A stretch of DNA of 64,000 bases from Methanocaldococcus lauensis (GTDB lineage: Archaea > AGJL01 > Methanococci > Methanococcales > Methanocaldococcaceae), in the NCBI RefSeq assembly GCF_902827225.1, contig NZ_LR792632.1, forward strand, positions 267,030-331,029. Reading direction: 5' to 3'. The notes under the pieces are model-generated. The model searched no databases, had not been told where the DNA came from, and worked only from the letters and a program-made list of their open reading frames with translations. The position numbers and the translations under genes are program-made. Below are positions 28,798 through 38,342 of the stretch, in pieces (within the stretch, counting starts at the first letter, position 1; each line of letters begins with the position of its first letter).

Positions 28798-30144
28798 GTG
28801 AAATTAGAAATTATTGCGATAGGAGGATATGAAGAAGTAGGTAGAAATATGACAGCTATTAATGTAGATGGAGAAATTATAATATTTGATATGGGAGTTA
28901 GGTTAGATAGAGTTTTAATTCACGAAGATACTGATATATCAAAACTACACAGTTTAGAATTAATAGAAAAAGGAATAATTCCTAATGATACAGTTATGAA
29001 AAATATAGAGGGTGAAGTTAAGGCAATTGTTTTATCTCATGGACACTTAGATCACATTGGGGCAGTTCCTAAGTTAGCTCACAGATACAATGCTCCAATA
29101 ATTGGAACTCCATACACAATTGAATTAGTTAAAAGAGAAATTTTAAGTGAAAAAAAGTTTAATGTCAAAAATCCACTAATTGTTTTAAACGCTGGAGAGT
29201 CTATAGATTTAACACCAAATTTAACCTTAGAATTTATTAGAATTACTCACAGTATTCCAGATTCTGTTTTACCTGTATTACATACTCCATATGGAGCTAT
29301 AGTTTACGGTAACGATTTTAAATTTGACAACTTTCCAGTAGTTGGTGAAAGACCTGATTATAGGGCAATAAAAAGAGTGGGTAAAAATGGAGTTCTTTGT
29401 TTTATATCTGAGACTACAAGAATAAATCACGAAGGAAAAACTCCTCCAGAAATTATTGCCTCTGGTTTATTAAAGAATGATTTATTAGCGGCAGATAACG
29501 ATAAAAATGGAGTAATTGTTACAACATTCTCTTCACATATTGCAAGAATTAAGTCCATTACTGACATAGCTGAAAAAATGGGTAGAACTCCTATTTTATT
29601 AGGTAGGAGTATGATGAGATACTGTGGGATAGCTCAAGATATTGGTTTAGTTCAATTTCCAGAAGATTTAAGAATTTATGGAGATCCAAGTTCTATAGAA
29701 ATGGCTTTAAAAACTATAGCAAAAGAAGGAAAAGAGAAATATTTAATAATTGCAACTGGTCATCAGGGTGAGGAAGGGGCTGTATTGTCAAGAATGGCTA
29801 CTAACAAAACACCTTACAAATTTGAGAAATACGACTGTGTTGTATTTTCAGCAGATCCTATACCAAATCCAATGAACGCAGCTCAGAGATACATGTTAGA
29901 GTCAAGGTTAAAATTATTGGGGGTTAGAATATTTAAAGGGGCTCATGTTTCAGGGCACGCTTCAAAGGAAGATCATAGAGATATGTTAAGATGGTTAAAT
30001 CCTGAACATATTATTCCTTCTCATGGAGACTTTAATTTAACTGCTGAATATACAAAATTAGCAGAAGAGGAAGGATATAGATTAGGAGAAGATGTTCATT
30101 TATTAAGAAATGGACAGTGTTTAAGTTTTGAAAGGATAATTTAA
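28798..30144 (+). CDS. rnj: Ribonuclease J, metallo-beta-lactamase fold
   Basis: 448 residues. The zinc site HGHLDH is at 81-86 in LSHGHLDHIGA. Beta-CASP features follow: TTFSSHIARI, ATGHQGEEGAVLSRM, and a C-terminal HVSGHASKEDHRDML and PSHGDF. It is a 5'-3' exoribonuclease, with possible endonuclease activity, acting in RNA turnover. GTG 28798 is favoured, with GGAGATGAT four bases upstream; ATG 28789 lies inside that site. It is followed after 18 bp by idsA, an arrangement I recall also from M. jannaschii. Confidence 0.94.
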   Translation: MKLEIIAIGGYEEVGRNMTAINVDGEIIIFDMGVRLDRVLIHEDTDISKLHSLELIEKGIIPNDTVMKNIEGEVKAIVLSHGHLDHIGAVPKLAHRYNAPIIGTPYTIELVKREILSEKKFNVKNPLIVLNAGESIDLTPNLTLEFIRITHSIPDSVLPVLHTPYGAIVYGNDFKFDNFPVVGERPDYRAIKRVGKNGVLCFISETTRINHEGKTPPEIIASGLLKNDLLAADNDKNGVIVTTFSSHIARIKSITDIAEKMGRTPILLGRSMMRYCGIAQDIGLVQFPEDLRIYGDPSSIEMALKTIAKEGKEKYLIIATGHQGEEGAVLSRMATNKTPYKFEKYDCVVFSADPIPNPMNAAQRYMLESRLKLLGVRIFKGAHVSGHASKEDHRDMLRWLNPEHIIPSHGDFNLTAEYTKLAEEEGYRLGEDVHLLRNGQCLSFERII

Positions 30145-30162
30145 TAATTTGAGGTGAAATTT

Positions 30163-31116
30163 ATGCAATTTGATAAGTATATACTACAAAAAATAGATGA
30201 AGAACTAAAAAACTATGTAAATAAAGATGATAAATTATATAATGCGTCAAAGCATCTACTATTTGCTGGTGGTAAAAGAATTAGACCATATTTAACTGTT
30301 GTAACATACATGCTAAAAAAGGATGATATTGAAAAAGTTCTTCCAGCGGCTGTAGCCGTTGAATTGATTCACAATTACACTTTAATACACGATGATATAA
30401 TGGATAACGATGATGAGAGAAGAGGAAAACCAACAGTTCATAAGGTTTATGGAGAACCTATAGCAATATTAGCTGGAGATTTATTATATGCTAAAGCCTT
30501 TGAGGCTGTTTCAAAGATAAACAATGAGAAAAAATCTTATGAAGTTTTAAAAATTCTATCAAAGGCTTGTGTAGATGTTTGCGAAGGACAGGCTATGGAT
30601 ATGGAATTTGAAAACTATTTCCCAAGTATGGAAGAATACTTAGAGATGATTAGAAAAAAAACAGGTGCATTGTTAGAGGCGGCTGTAGAAATTGGAGCAG
30701 TTATGGGAGATTGTAATGAGGAAGAAAGGAAAGCATTAAAGGAATATGCAAAAAGAATTGGATTAACTTTCCAAATACAAGATGATATATTAGATTTAAT
30801 TGGAGATAAGAAGAAGATTGGTAAGCCAGTTGGAAGTGATATAAGAGAAGGAAAAAAAACAATTATTGTAATTCACGCTTTAAAAACATTGGATGAAGAT
30901 AATAAGAAAAAACTATTAAATGTCTTAGGAAATAAAAATATTAGTGATGAAGAAATTAAGGAAATTATTGAAATATTAAAACCTTCAATTGATTATGCTA
31001 AAAATCTTATGAAACAAAAAACTGAAGAAGCAAAGAACTATTTAAAGATATTTGATAAAGACAGAAGAAAAGTTTTAGAAGATTTAGCTGACTTTATAAT
31101 TGAAAGGATATATTAA
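30163..31116 (+). CDS. idsA: Prenyl diphosphate synthase (GGPP/FPP type)
   Basis: 317 residues. The first aspartate-rich motif is LIHDDIMDNDDERRG and the second is FQIQDDILDL. GGKRIRPYL binds the homoallylic substrate. It condenses IPP with allylic diphosphates to make farnesyl and geranylgeranyl diphosphate for ether lipids. GAGGTGA sits six bases before ATG 30163; GTG 30154 is part of that site and is not used. Its substrate supply comes from fni upstream. The DUF2118-like gene follows after 26 bp. Confidence 0.95.
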   Translation: MQFDKYILQKIDEELKNYVNKDDKLYNASKHLLFAGGKRIRPYLTVVTYMLKKDDIEKVLPAAVAVELIHNYTLIHDDIMDNDDERRGKPTVHKVYGEPIAILAGDLLYAKAFEAVSKINNEKKSYEVLKILSKACVDVCEGQAMDMEFENYFPSMEEYLEMIRKKTGALLEAAVEIGAVMGDCNEEERKALKEYAKRIGLTFQIQDDILDLIGDKKKIGKPVGSDIREGKKTIIVIHALKTLDEDNKKKLLNVLGNKNISDEEIKEIIEILKPSIDYAKNLMKQKTEEAKNYLKIFDKDRRKVLEDLADFIIERIY

Positions 31117-31142
31117 AATTTTATTTTATATGGTGATATAAA

Positions 31143-31631
31143 ATGAGAATTCCTAAATTATACGTTGAAAATGCTGAAAAACATGAAGGAAGAAAAGTAG
31201 TTATAGAAAATAATGGAAAAGTTATTAAGTTTTTAGATAAAGATGAAGAGTATAGTGGAAATGGAAAAGTATTGTATCAAGTTATATATGATGACTTTGA
31301 TAAATATGTTCTTATGGGAGAAGTTACAAAAGATATGCTTATTGAGTATGAAGTTGGAGGAGTTAAGCAATTAACTTATATAAAGAAAGGAACAAGGTTA
31401 TTAGAAATTCCTGCTGAGGGTTATAAAGTTTATCCAATAGTAGATTTTGGATGTAGAATTTTAGAAGGACATAGATTAGCGGCCTTACAGAGTAGAAAGG
31501 GTGATATAAGGTTTGTAAATACACCAGTTAATGGAATTGTAGTATTCTTAAAAGAAGTTCCTGCTAAGAGAGAAAATTATGTATTCTACATATTACCAGA
31601 AAAAGAGATTAAATTTGAAGAAGAACTTTAA
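31143..31631 (+). CDS. DUF2118-like conserved protein of methanococci
   Basis: 162 residues of unknown function. It is beta-rich, with a segment ([20 protein letters not shown], then [16 protein letters not shown]) that reads like a biotinyl/lipoyl-type hammerhead barrel: a small beta domain around a PVNGIV turn, where carrier proteins have a lysine-bearing turn. No canonical MKM lysine is present. GGTGAT precedes ATG 31143. It closes the fni-rnj-idsA run and is followed by two more methanogen-type genes. The family name is from memory. Confidence 0.75.
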   Translation: MRIPKLYVENAEKHEGRKVVIENNGKVIKFLDKDEEYSGNGKVLYQVIYDDFDKYVLMGEVTKDMLIEYEVGGVKQLTYIKKGTRLLEIPAEGYKVYPIVDFGCRILEGHRLAALQSRKGDIRFVNTPVNGIVVFLKEVPAKRENYVFYILPEKEIKFEEEL

Positions 31632-31671
31632 AATAATTAATAATACAGAATAATAATTTTGAGGGAGATTT

Positions 31672-31974
31672 ATGAATAATAGTAAAGTAGAATTTACTGC
31701 TACATTAATCTCTATATTAACTGTTAAAGAAGCGTTAAATAGCGAAATGGAAAATTTTGTTAGAGTTAGAGCGGCGATTGACAAAAGGGAATTAAACGAA
31801 GATGATGTAGTTGCAATTTTTAATATATCCTCTACTACAAGTTATCAAGCGTTCTTTATAGATAAAGATACAGACATTGAGAAATTAAAAGAAGAATTAA
31901 AAAAAATGAATGTGAGACTTAACTATGATAGTGAGAAAATTTTAAAAAGATACATTGAGAGGGTAAAGAAATGA
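31672..31974 (+). CDS. DUF749-like small protein of methanogens
   Basis: 100 residues, alpha/beta, with no catalytic motif visible. It resembles the DUF749 group known only from methanogens (from memory). GAGGGAGAT precedes ATG 31672. Its stop codon overlaps the start of the next gene in ATGA at 31971-31974, so the two products are made together and may interact. Function unknown. Confidence 0.75.
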   Translation: MNNSKVEFTATLISILTVKEALNSEMENFVRVRAAIDKRELNEDDVVAIFNISSTTSYQAFFIDKDTDIEKLKEELKKMNVRLNYDSEKILKRYIERVKK

Positions 31975-32501
31975 AAGATGTTAGAAACTTAGATAAACAG
32001 TGGGTAATATTATCTGAGCTATCAGCTGAATTAGTTAAAAGAGGGATTAAAGTTCCCGAAATTGTTTTTGAAAAGCTTAGATTAACCTATGCCCTTATAT
32101 CCTATTACATATTAGACCCCCATGTATCTATAACTATGCTTCCAAATATTGAAAGAGAATTAAATTTTATTCAATCTCAACTATTTAGTTTATGTAATTC
32201 AGAATTATTAGAGGAATATTTAAATAAAATGACAAAAGTTATTAGAGGAGAATTAAATGTAAAATTCCCGTTAAATAGAAGTATATATACTAAAGAAGTT
32301 AGAAAAAAAGGAAAAGTAGAATCAATAAGAGTAAGATTACAAAGAGAAATTCAAATAGAAAGATTAAGCGACTTAGGAGAATGGTATGGAGTTATATTTG
32401 AATATAGTGATGAAGATAATAAAATAGTTATTGAAGGAAATATAGAAAGAGTAAAAAGAGCTTTAAAAGACTTTGCAATTCTCTGGAAAGAGGAATTTTA
32501 A
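31971..32501 (+). CDS. DUF2096-like conserved protein
   Basis: 176 residues. The first half is helical (LDKQWVILSELSAELVKRG, LRLTYALISYYIL). The second half is a beta-rich domain with a basic stretch (VRKKGKVESIRVRLQREIQ), which could contact nucleic acid or a partner. No known active site is seen. It is translationally coupled to the DUF749-like gene by a 4-bp overlap and converges with the V4R gene, 13 bp away. Family assignment to DUF2096 is from memory; function unknown. Confidence 0.75.
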   Translation: MKDVRNLDKQWVILSELSAELVKRGIKVPEIVFEKLRLTYALISYYILDPHVSITMLPNIERELNFIQSQLFSLCNSELLEEYLNKMTKVIRGELNVKFPLNRSIYTKEVRKKGKVESIRVRLQREIQIERLSDLGEWYGVIFEYSDEDNKIVIEGNIERVKRALKDFAILWKEEF

Positions 32502-32514
32502 TTTTTTATTTATT

Positions 32515-33201
32515 TTATATCCTTATTGACTTTTTTACAATAAATTGACAGTAAGGATCCCCCTTTGCGAGACATTTTTTTTCAGTAACCTCAATCATAT
32601 ATTTTTTTTCAGTTATATTTTCTAAACATCCTGCTATAAAACCTGCTGTTATATAGCAAACAGGTTCTGAAGCTCTACAATTAATAGCCTCTTTATTGTT
32701 TTTAACGATGAATGTTAAAGGTTCTGAAGTTTCAATATGTGTTTCACCAAATTCATCATTCATAAAATTAATCATTGTATCATAATTATTAATCCCCATT
32801 TTAATTGCATAATCTTTACCTATTTCATAGAAAATTTTTTTTACATTATATCCAAAATAGTATTTTCTCATGTATTCCCTTACATAGGCAATAATAGATA
32901 CATAACCATCAAAACTACAAAACTCTTCTGCTTTTTTTTCTTCTTCAGATTCTTCGAGAGTGATAGTCATGTCCTCTTCTTCAATTTCTTTTTCTAAGGT
33001 TTCTAATGGAGGATAAGCTTCTAATATTAATTCATGGAGTCTAGTTCCTTTTGTAATTTTTAAAACTTCTTTTAGTAATTCTTTATTATCTTTATATTTT
33101 TCTAATAAATTTTTCATCATATTTAATTTTATCCCCATAAATTTTGCTCGATTGTCAATAATTTTTAGCATTTCAATAATCTTCATAGCTGATGTTGACA
33201 T
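32515..33201 (-). CDS. V4R-domain protein
   Basis: 228 residues. The C-terminal half is a 4-vinyl-reductase-type (V4R) small-molecule sensing domain, with the characteristic CLAKGDPYCQF ending and cysteines in INCRASEPVC. The N-terminal 85 residues are helical with an acidic stretch (EKEIEEEDMTITLEESEEE). No helix-turn-helix is obvious, unlike the methanogen V4R regulators of the MsvR type. It follows the FIST gene by 18 bp on the same strand, behind GTGATC. The two probably form a sensory unit. The ligand is unknown; V4R domains are thought to bind hydrocarbons or tetrapyrrole-like compounds. Confidence 0.85.
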   Translation of the reverse strand: MSTSAMKIIEMLKIIDNRAKFMGIKLNMMKNLLEKYKDNKELLKEVLKITKGTRLHELILEAYPPLETLEKEIEEEDMTITLEESEEEKKAEEFCSFDGYVSIIAYVREYMRKYYFGYNVKKIFYEIGKDYAIKMGINNYDTMINFMNDEFGETHIETSEPLTFIVKNNKEAINCRASEPVCYITAGFIAGCLENITEKKYMIEVTEKKCLAKGDPYCQFIVKKSIRI

Positions 33202-33219
33202 TTAGATCACTCATTTTAT

Positions 33220-34782
33220 TTATAAAATTTTTAATAATCTTTCTCTTTCTAATTTTTTAATTCTATAATTTTTGTCTATCTCTTCATCAATTTTTTTGAG
33301 AACATTTTTTAGGTCATCTATGTAGTATTTCCCTGTTACGTCAATGTATTTTACTATATCTTTCTCTTTTAGTATTTTTATGATTTTTTTCACGTCTTCA
33401 ATAGACATATTTGTCTTTTCTGATAGTTCCTCTATGCTTAGCTCATTATATAATAAATTTAGAATAATTTTAATTTCTTCATCGGAAAAATCAAAGCTTT
33501 TTAGAGTATAATAAGGATTGATGCTTAATTCCTCTAATTCAAATACAACCCCCGTAAAAGATAGATTGTTATGAAGTCTAATTATGTCTTTAGAAATTAT
33601 CTCCCCATAGGACAACCAACCAATGCATTCAGTACCAATAAGGTATTTATCTATATTCTTAAAGCCATCATAAAAATATTCAAAAAAATACGGTAAATCC
33701 TGATTTTTCTTTCTATACATAGGATTTTTAAGAACTTCAAGTCCATAACATTCATTTATAAATATGAGTGGATTTTTGTAATATTTTTTAATAGTTCTTA
33801 CTTTATTTGAAAGAGATTTAATTTGCATTTCTAAATTAGTTTTCATCAATATTAAAAATGAACCTTCAGCTATATTTCTTCTAAATATTAACTTATTATT
33901 ATCTACACCCTCCAAAAATGCCGTTATAACATTCCCATATATATCCATAAAACCTAAAGGATGGATTAAATAGAAATTTATAGATTCTAATCGTTCTTTT
34001 TTATCAATTTTGATATATTTTTCAATTATATATTTAGGAAGTTTTGTATATTCTGAAATCATCTCTAAGTATCTTTGATATGCTGGCTTTCCATCTAGCT
34101 CATAAACAACTCTACCTTCTGATTTAGTTACTCTTGCATAAATATCAGTGGGTTCATATCCATGTCCATAAATTAAGTCAAATTTTATTTTTCCACCAAT
34201 AACTCCAAAGACACAACCTTCTTTAACAATCTCCCCCTTATATATTAAAAAAATATTTTCAAATGAACCATCATTACCAGCAGTACCTCCAACAATAGGT
34301 ATTCCTAGTTCTTTTCCTAATCCATCTAACACTTCTTGTTCATGATTAGAATCCCAATCAGAAAATAAAAATCCAAGAAACTTGTCTTCTACACTTAAAT
34401 AGGACATATATTTGGATCTCAGGATATTTTTTATATCTAAGGCAACAGCCTTTCCTGTTTTTTCTGCACATTTTTCAATTTTTTTATATGTAGTTGCATA
34501 TTTGAAATATCTATTAAAAACTAATATTAAAACTCCATCTTCTTTTATATAATTATTTCCTACAAATGTTCCTCCTGTAGAGCAACCTATAAGCCCCTCC
34601 AATGAAATATTCTTTTTTAATCCAGTAAAAAATTCTTTTAATTTATCTTCATCAAATATTGATGTTATAAGTATCATTAATGATGGAGATCCTATTTTTT
34701 CTTTAATTTCTTTTCCAATTTTTAATCCATCTTCATATGGATTATTAATTTTTGTATGTATATATGTTTTATATATTTGCAT
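33220..34782 (-). CDS. FIST-domain sensory protein with C-terminal winged helix
   Basis: 520 residues. The N-terminal FIST_N domain (SLMILITSIFDEDKLKEFF, EGLIGCSTGGTFVG, GIPIVGGTAGNDG) and FIST_C domain (YQRYLEMISEY, FNYLIHP-like segment, GWLSYGEI) match a sensory family proposed to bind small ligands such as amino acids. At about 440-500 a helix-turn-helix is visible (LSIEELSEKTNMSIEDVKKI), so the protein may bind DNA directly. The ATG at 34782 lies behind GGGTG; TTG 34794 precedes that site. It is transcribed in the same direction as mtrH, which ends 165 bp upstream behind a T-rich terminator. Confidence 0.85.
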   Translation of the reverse strand: MQIYKTYIHTKINNPYEDGLKIGKEIKEKIGSPSLMILITSIFDEDKLKEFFTGLKKNISLEGLIGCSTGGTFVGNNYIKEDGVLILVFNRYFKYATTYKKIEKCAEKTGKAVALDIKNILRSKYMSYLSVEDKFLGFLFSDWDSNHEQEVLDGLGKELGIPIVGGTAGNDGSFENIFLIYKGEIVKEGCVFGVIGGKIKFDLIYGHGYEPTDIYARVTKSEGRVVYELDGKPAYQRYLEMISEYTKLPKYIIEKYIKIDKKERLESINFYLIHPLGFMDIYGNVITAFLEGVDNNKLIFRRNIAEGSFLILMKTNLEMQIKSLSNKVRTIKKYYKNPLIFINECYGLEVLKNPMYRKKNQDLPYFFEYFYDGFKNIDKYLIGTECIGWLSYGEIISKDIIRLHNNLSFTGVVFELEELSINPYYTLKSFDFSDEEIKIILNLLYNELSIEELSEKTNMSIEDVKKIIKILKEKDIVKYIDVTGKYYIDDLKNVLKKIDEEIDKNYRIKKLERERLLKIL

Positions 34783-34915
34783 ATAAACACCCAAGAATGA
34801 AGAATTTTATTATCTTCATCATTATAATGAATTTACACTTATATATGTTTTATGATTAAATTATATAAAAATTATATATCTTTAAATTATTATTTATCAT
34901 TAAATTTATCATAAT

Positions 34916-34942
34916 TATTAATAAAAAAATAAAAAAGAGAAT
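34916..34942 (-). terminator. T-rich terminator after mtrH
   Basis: Minus-strand sequence just after the mtrH stop has T runs (CTTTTTTATTTTTTTATT). This is a typical archaeal termination signal at the end of the Mtr operon, separating it from the FIST/V4R pair. Confidence 0.55.
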
Positions 34943-34947
34943 GTTTT

Positions 34948-35907
34948 TTATAATAACTTGTTAATTGGATGATTATCTACTGGATTTATTCCCATTTCTT
35001 TTGCTGCTTCTGCAATCATAGCATCAGTCATAGCTACTGCTGGAAATGCTAATTGGGCGTTATCAATAGGTCCGTATAAGACGAAGTCTCCTGAAGCCAT
35101 GACTTGAACTATATTTGCTCCAATATCACATACATGATGGACATCTTTTGCCAGCTGTGTCTTACCACTTTCTCTTAACTGTTTTCTAAATGTTCTTAAC
35201 CAGTCCCATGCTGATGGTACGTTGTGGATACCACTTCCAGAAGGTAATCCTAATTTTGCTTTAACGGCAAAAGTTGCTCTAACAGCATTACCTGCTCCAT
35301 TACCCAATGGTGTAACTGCTACATCAACTAATGGATACTTGATACCAGCTTTTTCTGCAAGTTCTAACATTCCTTTATCAGCTGTTTTACCACCATTTAA
35401 TAGAACATTTAGTTTACCTTCAACACTTGAATCCATTGGATCAAAACATAAAACAATTGAAGCCTCTATATCACTCTCTACTAAGTTTTGGAACTCTTCA
35501 TCATCAATAGAAACATTAATAGAGTTGTAAATACACTGGTCAGCATATCCTGCCTCAGTTGCTCTTTTTGCAGCTGCCATTCTTGCTTCTTTTGCAGTTG
35601 AGTCAAGTAACATTGGACCATCCCAAATTTCAGCAACGAAGTCAATATATTTAACTAATGCTTCTGGAGTTCCACCAAATACTTGAACTAATGCTGGATT
35701 ACCTGTTATGTCTTCCATCTCTGCCTGTTTGTTTATTAAATCTTCAGCTGCCGCCTTATCAAAGATACCTTTTCTTTCATCTTCTACAATCTTATGCCTT
35801 GCATAAAATATGGTTCCAGACAATGCTGTTGGATATTCTCCTGGCTGACCTCCTATTTTTCTACCTGCGATTTCAACAACCATCTGTTCTCTTTCAAATT
35901 TAAACAT
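34948..35907 (-). CDS. mtrH: Methyl-H4MPT:CoM methyltransferase subunit H
   Basis: 319 residues, soluble TIM-barrel subunit. It transfers the methyl group from N5-methyl-tetrahydromethanopterin to the Co(I) corrinoid of MtrA. Family segments include EIAGRKIGGQPGEYPT, PMLLDSTAKEARMAAAKRA, YNSINVSIDD, VDVAVTPLGNGAGNAVRA and the C-terminal FPAVAMTDAMIAEAAKEMG. GAGGTGAT precedes ATG 35907. It is the last gene of the mtrEDCBAFGH operon. No membrane segment is present, in line with its peripheral position on the cytoplasmic face of the complex. Confidence 0.98.
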   Translation of the reverse strand: MFKFEREQMVVEIAGRKIGGQPGEYPTALSGTIFYARHKIVEDERKGIFDKAAAEDLINKQAEMEDITGNPALVQVFGGTPEALVKYIDFVAEIWDGPMLLDSTAKEARMAAAKRATEAGYADQCIYNSINVSIDDEEFQNLVESDIEASIVLCFDPMDSSVEGKLNVLLNGGKTADKGMLELAEKAGIKYPLVDVAVTPLGNGAGNAVRATFAVKAKLGLPSGSGIHNVPSAWDWLRTFRKQLRESGKTQLAKDVHHVCDIGANIVQVMASGDFVLYGPIDNAQLAFPAVAMTDAMIAEAAKEMGINPVDNHPINKLL

Positions 35908-35937
35908 AATTACATCACCTCAGGAAAATTATTTTAT

Positions 35938-36162
35938 TTAATGAGACATTTTTATAATTAATTGCATTATATTTAACAAATTAGGTAATATAATTGATAG
36001 TATGGTTCCAATAATCAACCCATAGGCTATACCTATATCTCTACCAACTTTTTTTCCAGCCCTTTGGAATATTTCAGCATTGGTATTTTCTACTTTCTCT
36101 TCAAGTTCATCTAATTTTTTCATTATCTTTTTAAAATCATCACTTGGTGTAATGATAGTCAT
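35938..36162 (-). CDS. mtrG: Methyl-H4MPT:CoM methyltransferase subunit G
   Basis: 74 residues. An N-terminal amphipathic coiled-coil (FKKIMKKLDELEEKVENTNAE) leads into one C-terminal membrane helix (GLIIGTILSIILPNLLNIMQLII). In the Mtr complex this small subunit links the peripheral and membrane parts. It lies between mtrF (5 bp) and mtrH (30 bp). GGGTGAATTAA precedes ATG 36162. Confidence 0.94.
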   Translation of the reverse strand: MTIITPSDDFKKIMKKLDELEEKVENTNAEIFQRAGKKVGRDIGIAYGLIIGTILSIILPNLLNIMQLIIKMSH

Positions 36163-36167
36163 TTAAT

Positions 36168-36383
36168 TCACCCTATTATAGCTTTTAATATAATTGGAAT
36201 TCCTACTAGTACAATAGCACCAACTGCTCCAATAATTACCCCTGTTGTAGATTTTGTATATATTCCTGAAGCTAAACCAATATCTCTTGTTATTAGCCCT
36301 ACTTTATACTCTAAATCTTCTAAGTGTTTGTCACAGTGTTCTAAGTTTGGTTTTACTACTGTTGGAATTCCTTCAATTTCCAT
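36168..36383 (-). CDS. mtrF: Methyl-H4MPT:CoM methyltransferase subunit F
   Basis: 71 residues. The motif GLITRDIGLASGIYTKSTTGVIIG resembles the C-terminal region of MtrA, to which MtrF is related. One membrane helix closes the protein (GAVGAIVLVGIPIILKAIIG). ATG 36383 is used; GTG 36392 falls inside the GGTG ribosome site. The stop is only 5 bp before mtrG. The arrangement mtrA-mtrF-mtrG is standard for methanogens without cytochromes. Confidence 0.93.
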   Translation of the reverse strand: MEIEGIPTVVKPNLEHCDKHLEDLEYKVGLITRDIGLASGIYTKSTTGVIIGAVGAIVLVGIPIILKAIIG

Positions 36384-36418
36384 AATTGACACCTACTTAT
36401 ATTTTATAAAAGCTTACT

Positions 36419-37141
36419 TTAGATCACTAATGTAAATAAAAGTATTGAGATAAACAAACCTATAGCCAATCCTTGTATTTTTCCATTATAATATCCTGAA
36501 TTATATTTTGAAAGTAATGCTGCAGAATTAATTTTTTCGGAAATCATTCTTATTCTTGCTTCTATTAAGGCAGTTTCTGGAGACATTGGTTTTATCGCCA
36601 AACCTTCTTCCTCTTCTCCACCCTTAGAACCTTCTAATTCTAATATCATTGGTTCTTCATCAATAGCTCCTGGATCTTTACTTAAACATTCTTTTATAGC
36701 CTGTGTTATTTTGTTAGTATCCTCACAATCAATTAAGTCAATAAGCTCAACAATCTGCCTTCTAAATCTCTCAACAGCCTCTTTATCAACATTCTCTAAG
36801 AATGGAATTGCTCCTTTTGCACCTACAATTTGCCCACTGTCATCAATACCATTCTCCCATAATGCTTTAAAACATTGCCCTGTTAGATGTCCTTGAACTT
36901 CAGAACCACAAAGGATCATAAATCTAATGTTAGGATTTGAAATATAATTTGCTACAACTTTTTCAATACCTAAGTTTTCTGTGTGACATGGACCAGCAAT
37001 AGCTGCTCCAGCCTCAATACATGCCTGTTCTAAACCATGAGAACCAAGAGTTACTACTCCAACACAACTCTCAGGATTACCTACAACATACTCCCCAGAA
37101 ACTATTGGCCAACCTGGGGCTGGAGATTTTTTTTCTACCAT
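36419..37141 (-). CDS. mtrA: Methyl-H4MPT:CoM methyltransferase corrinoid subunit A
   Basis: 240 residues. It carries the cobamide that takes the methyl group from MtrH and gives it to coenzyme M. The corrinoid-binding domain spans about 20-175; His85 in [12 protein letters not shown] corresponds to the axial-ligand histidine known as His84 in Methanothermobacter. The C-terminus has a helical linker and one membrane anchor ([21 protein letters not shown]). AGGAGGTG precedes ATG 37141. It sits 13 bp from mtrB and 35 bp from mtrF. Confidence 0.98.
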   Translation of the reverse strand: MVEKKSPAPGWPIVSGEYVVGNPESCVGVVTLGSHGLEQACIEAGAAIAGPCHTENLGIEKVVANYISNPNIRFMILCGSEVQGHLTGQCFKALWENGIDDSGQIVGAKGAIPFLENVDKEAVERFRRQIVELIDLIDCEDTNKITQAIKECLSKDPGAIDEEPMILELEGSKGGEEEEGLAIKPMSPETALIEARIRMISEKINSAALLSKYNSGYYNGKIQGLAIGLFISILLFTLVI

Positions 37142-37154
37142 AATTTACACCTCC

Positions 37155-37478
37155 TTATTGAATCAAACCAGGATATAGTTTAATTATTGCAAATATTACA
37201 AGTGTCATTATTGCTAAAGCTAACCAAAAACCAAAGAATATCCCTTTAAAATATCCTGCTATTTCATAAACCCTATCTCTATTTGGGAAAGATTTTAATG
37301 GAGGATTTCTTGGATCTAATGAGTTTTCAAAAGCTATAACTAACTCCTCTAATTTTTTAATTCTTTCTTCTACAGGATTTAAATCTACCATTAAAATATC
37401 TTTTCTTGTTTCTGCTACTAATCCTGAATCTACATCCATAGCTATATCAAGTTCAGGACATATTTTAACAATTTCCAT
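37155..37478 (-). CDS. mtrB: Methyl-H4MPT:CoM methyltransferase subunit B
   Basis: 107 residues. A soluble N-terminal part (VKICPELDIAMDVDSGLVAE), a coiled stretch (ERIKKLEELVIAFENSLD) and one C-terminal membrane helix (GFWLALAIMTLVIFAIIKLY) match MtrB. Its exact task is structural. It starts 9 bp after mtrC with AAGGTGG as ribosome site. Confidence 0.95.
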   Translation of the reverse strand: MEIVKICPELDIAMDVDSGLVAETRKDILMVDLNPVEERIKKLEELVIAFENSLDPRNPPLKSFPNRDRVYEIAGYFKGIFFGFWLALAIMTLVIFAIIKLYPGLIQ

Positions 37479-37487
37479 GTTTCCACC

Positions 37488-38288
37488 TTATTGTTCTTCT
37501 TTCTTAGGAATCTCAGGAACATAAAGAACTGCACAAGCATCTTTGAATGACATCTTTACAAATTTCACATAAAATACTGCCCATAAGATTATGGAAGCTA
37601 TGATTGATAAAATATCTAATTTAACCACTGAAAATACAAACCATGAAAGTAATCCACAAGATACTGCCAAAGTTAATGTCCTTTTATGGCTTTCATTTGG
37701 ACCTAAACATGCATTGAATGGATGTAGTATTGCCATACCTGCTACAATAAATGCTAAAGCCATGACTCCTGAATTTAATGCTCCATCAATAAACATTTTA
37801 GGATCTAAACTACCAACATATGCTGTTGTAAATCCTAATAATGCTAAAGCTCCTGCAACTGATAGATATGTCATACTTCTAACCATAATTGGAATTTTCA
37901 TTCCAACAGGTTTAACAGTTAATTTACCCACGATAAATCCAACAATAAATGATAATACTAATGTTAATATTGGTGCAGCTAATGATGTTATACCAACAGC
38001 TTTTGGTATTAAAACTCCTGCAACTGCTGATAATGTACCCATACCTAAACTAACCATACCAATTGATGGTACTCCAGTTCCCAAACCATATGCTGCTACT
38101 TTTCTAACAGTATTTGCCCCTGCAATACATGCTGATGATACTAATAATCCTCCAATCAGCATTGATAAACCATATCCAGATAAGAAATGAGCTGCATAAA
38201 TTCCAATTAATGATAAAACAACACCTGCCGCAAATATTTGATTTTCAGGATACAATTCAGCTGCATGACCTCCTCCACCATGTGACAT
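37488..38288 (-). CDS. mtrC: Methyl-H4MPT:CoM methyltransferase membrane subunit C
   Basis: About 266 residues with seven or so hydrophobic helices (for example [55 protein letters not shown]). MtrC, D and E form the integral membrane part that pumps sodium ions as the methyl group moves. The N-terminus [17 protein letters not shown] is typical. ATG 38288 follows GGTGAT; GTG 38300 belongs to that site. Confidence 0.96.
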   Translation of the reverse strand: MSHGGGGHAAELYPENQIFAAGVVLSLIGIYAAHFLSGYGLSMLIGGLLVSSACIAGANTVRKVAAYGLGTGVPSIGMVSLGMGTLSAVAGVLIPKAVGITSLAAPILTLVLSFIVGFIVGKLTVKPVGMKIPIMVRSMTYLSVAGALALLGFTTAYVGSLDPKMFIDGALNSGVMALAFIVAGMAILHPFNACLGPNESHKRTLTLAVSCGLLSWFVFSVVKLDILSIIASIILWAVFYVKFVKMSFKDACAVLYVPEIPKKEEQ

Positions 38289-38342
38289 GATTATCACCAA
38301 ATTTTATGTTATTTTGGTATTTTATTATATTTATTGTTAGTA

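Noticed and set aside
37591-38190. Long open frame (199 codons) on the plus strand opposite mtrC
   Set aside because: It is the mirror of a conserved membrane protein gene, lacks a ribosome site, and shows no recognisable protein.
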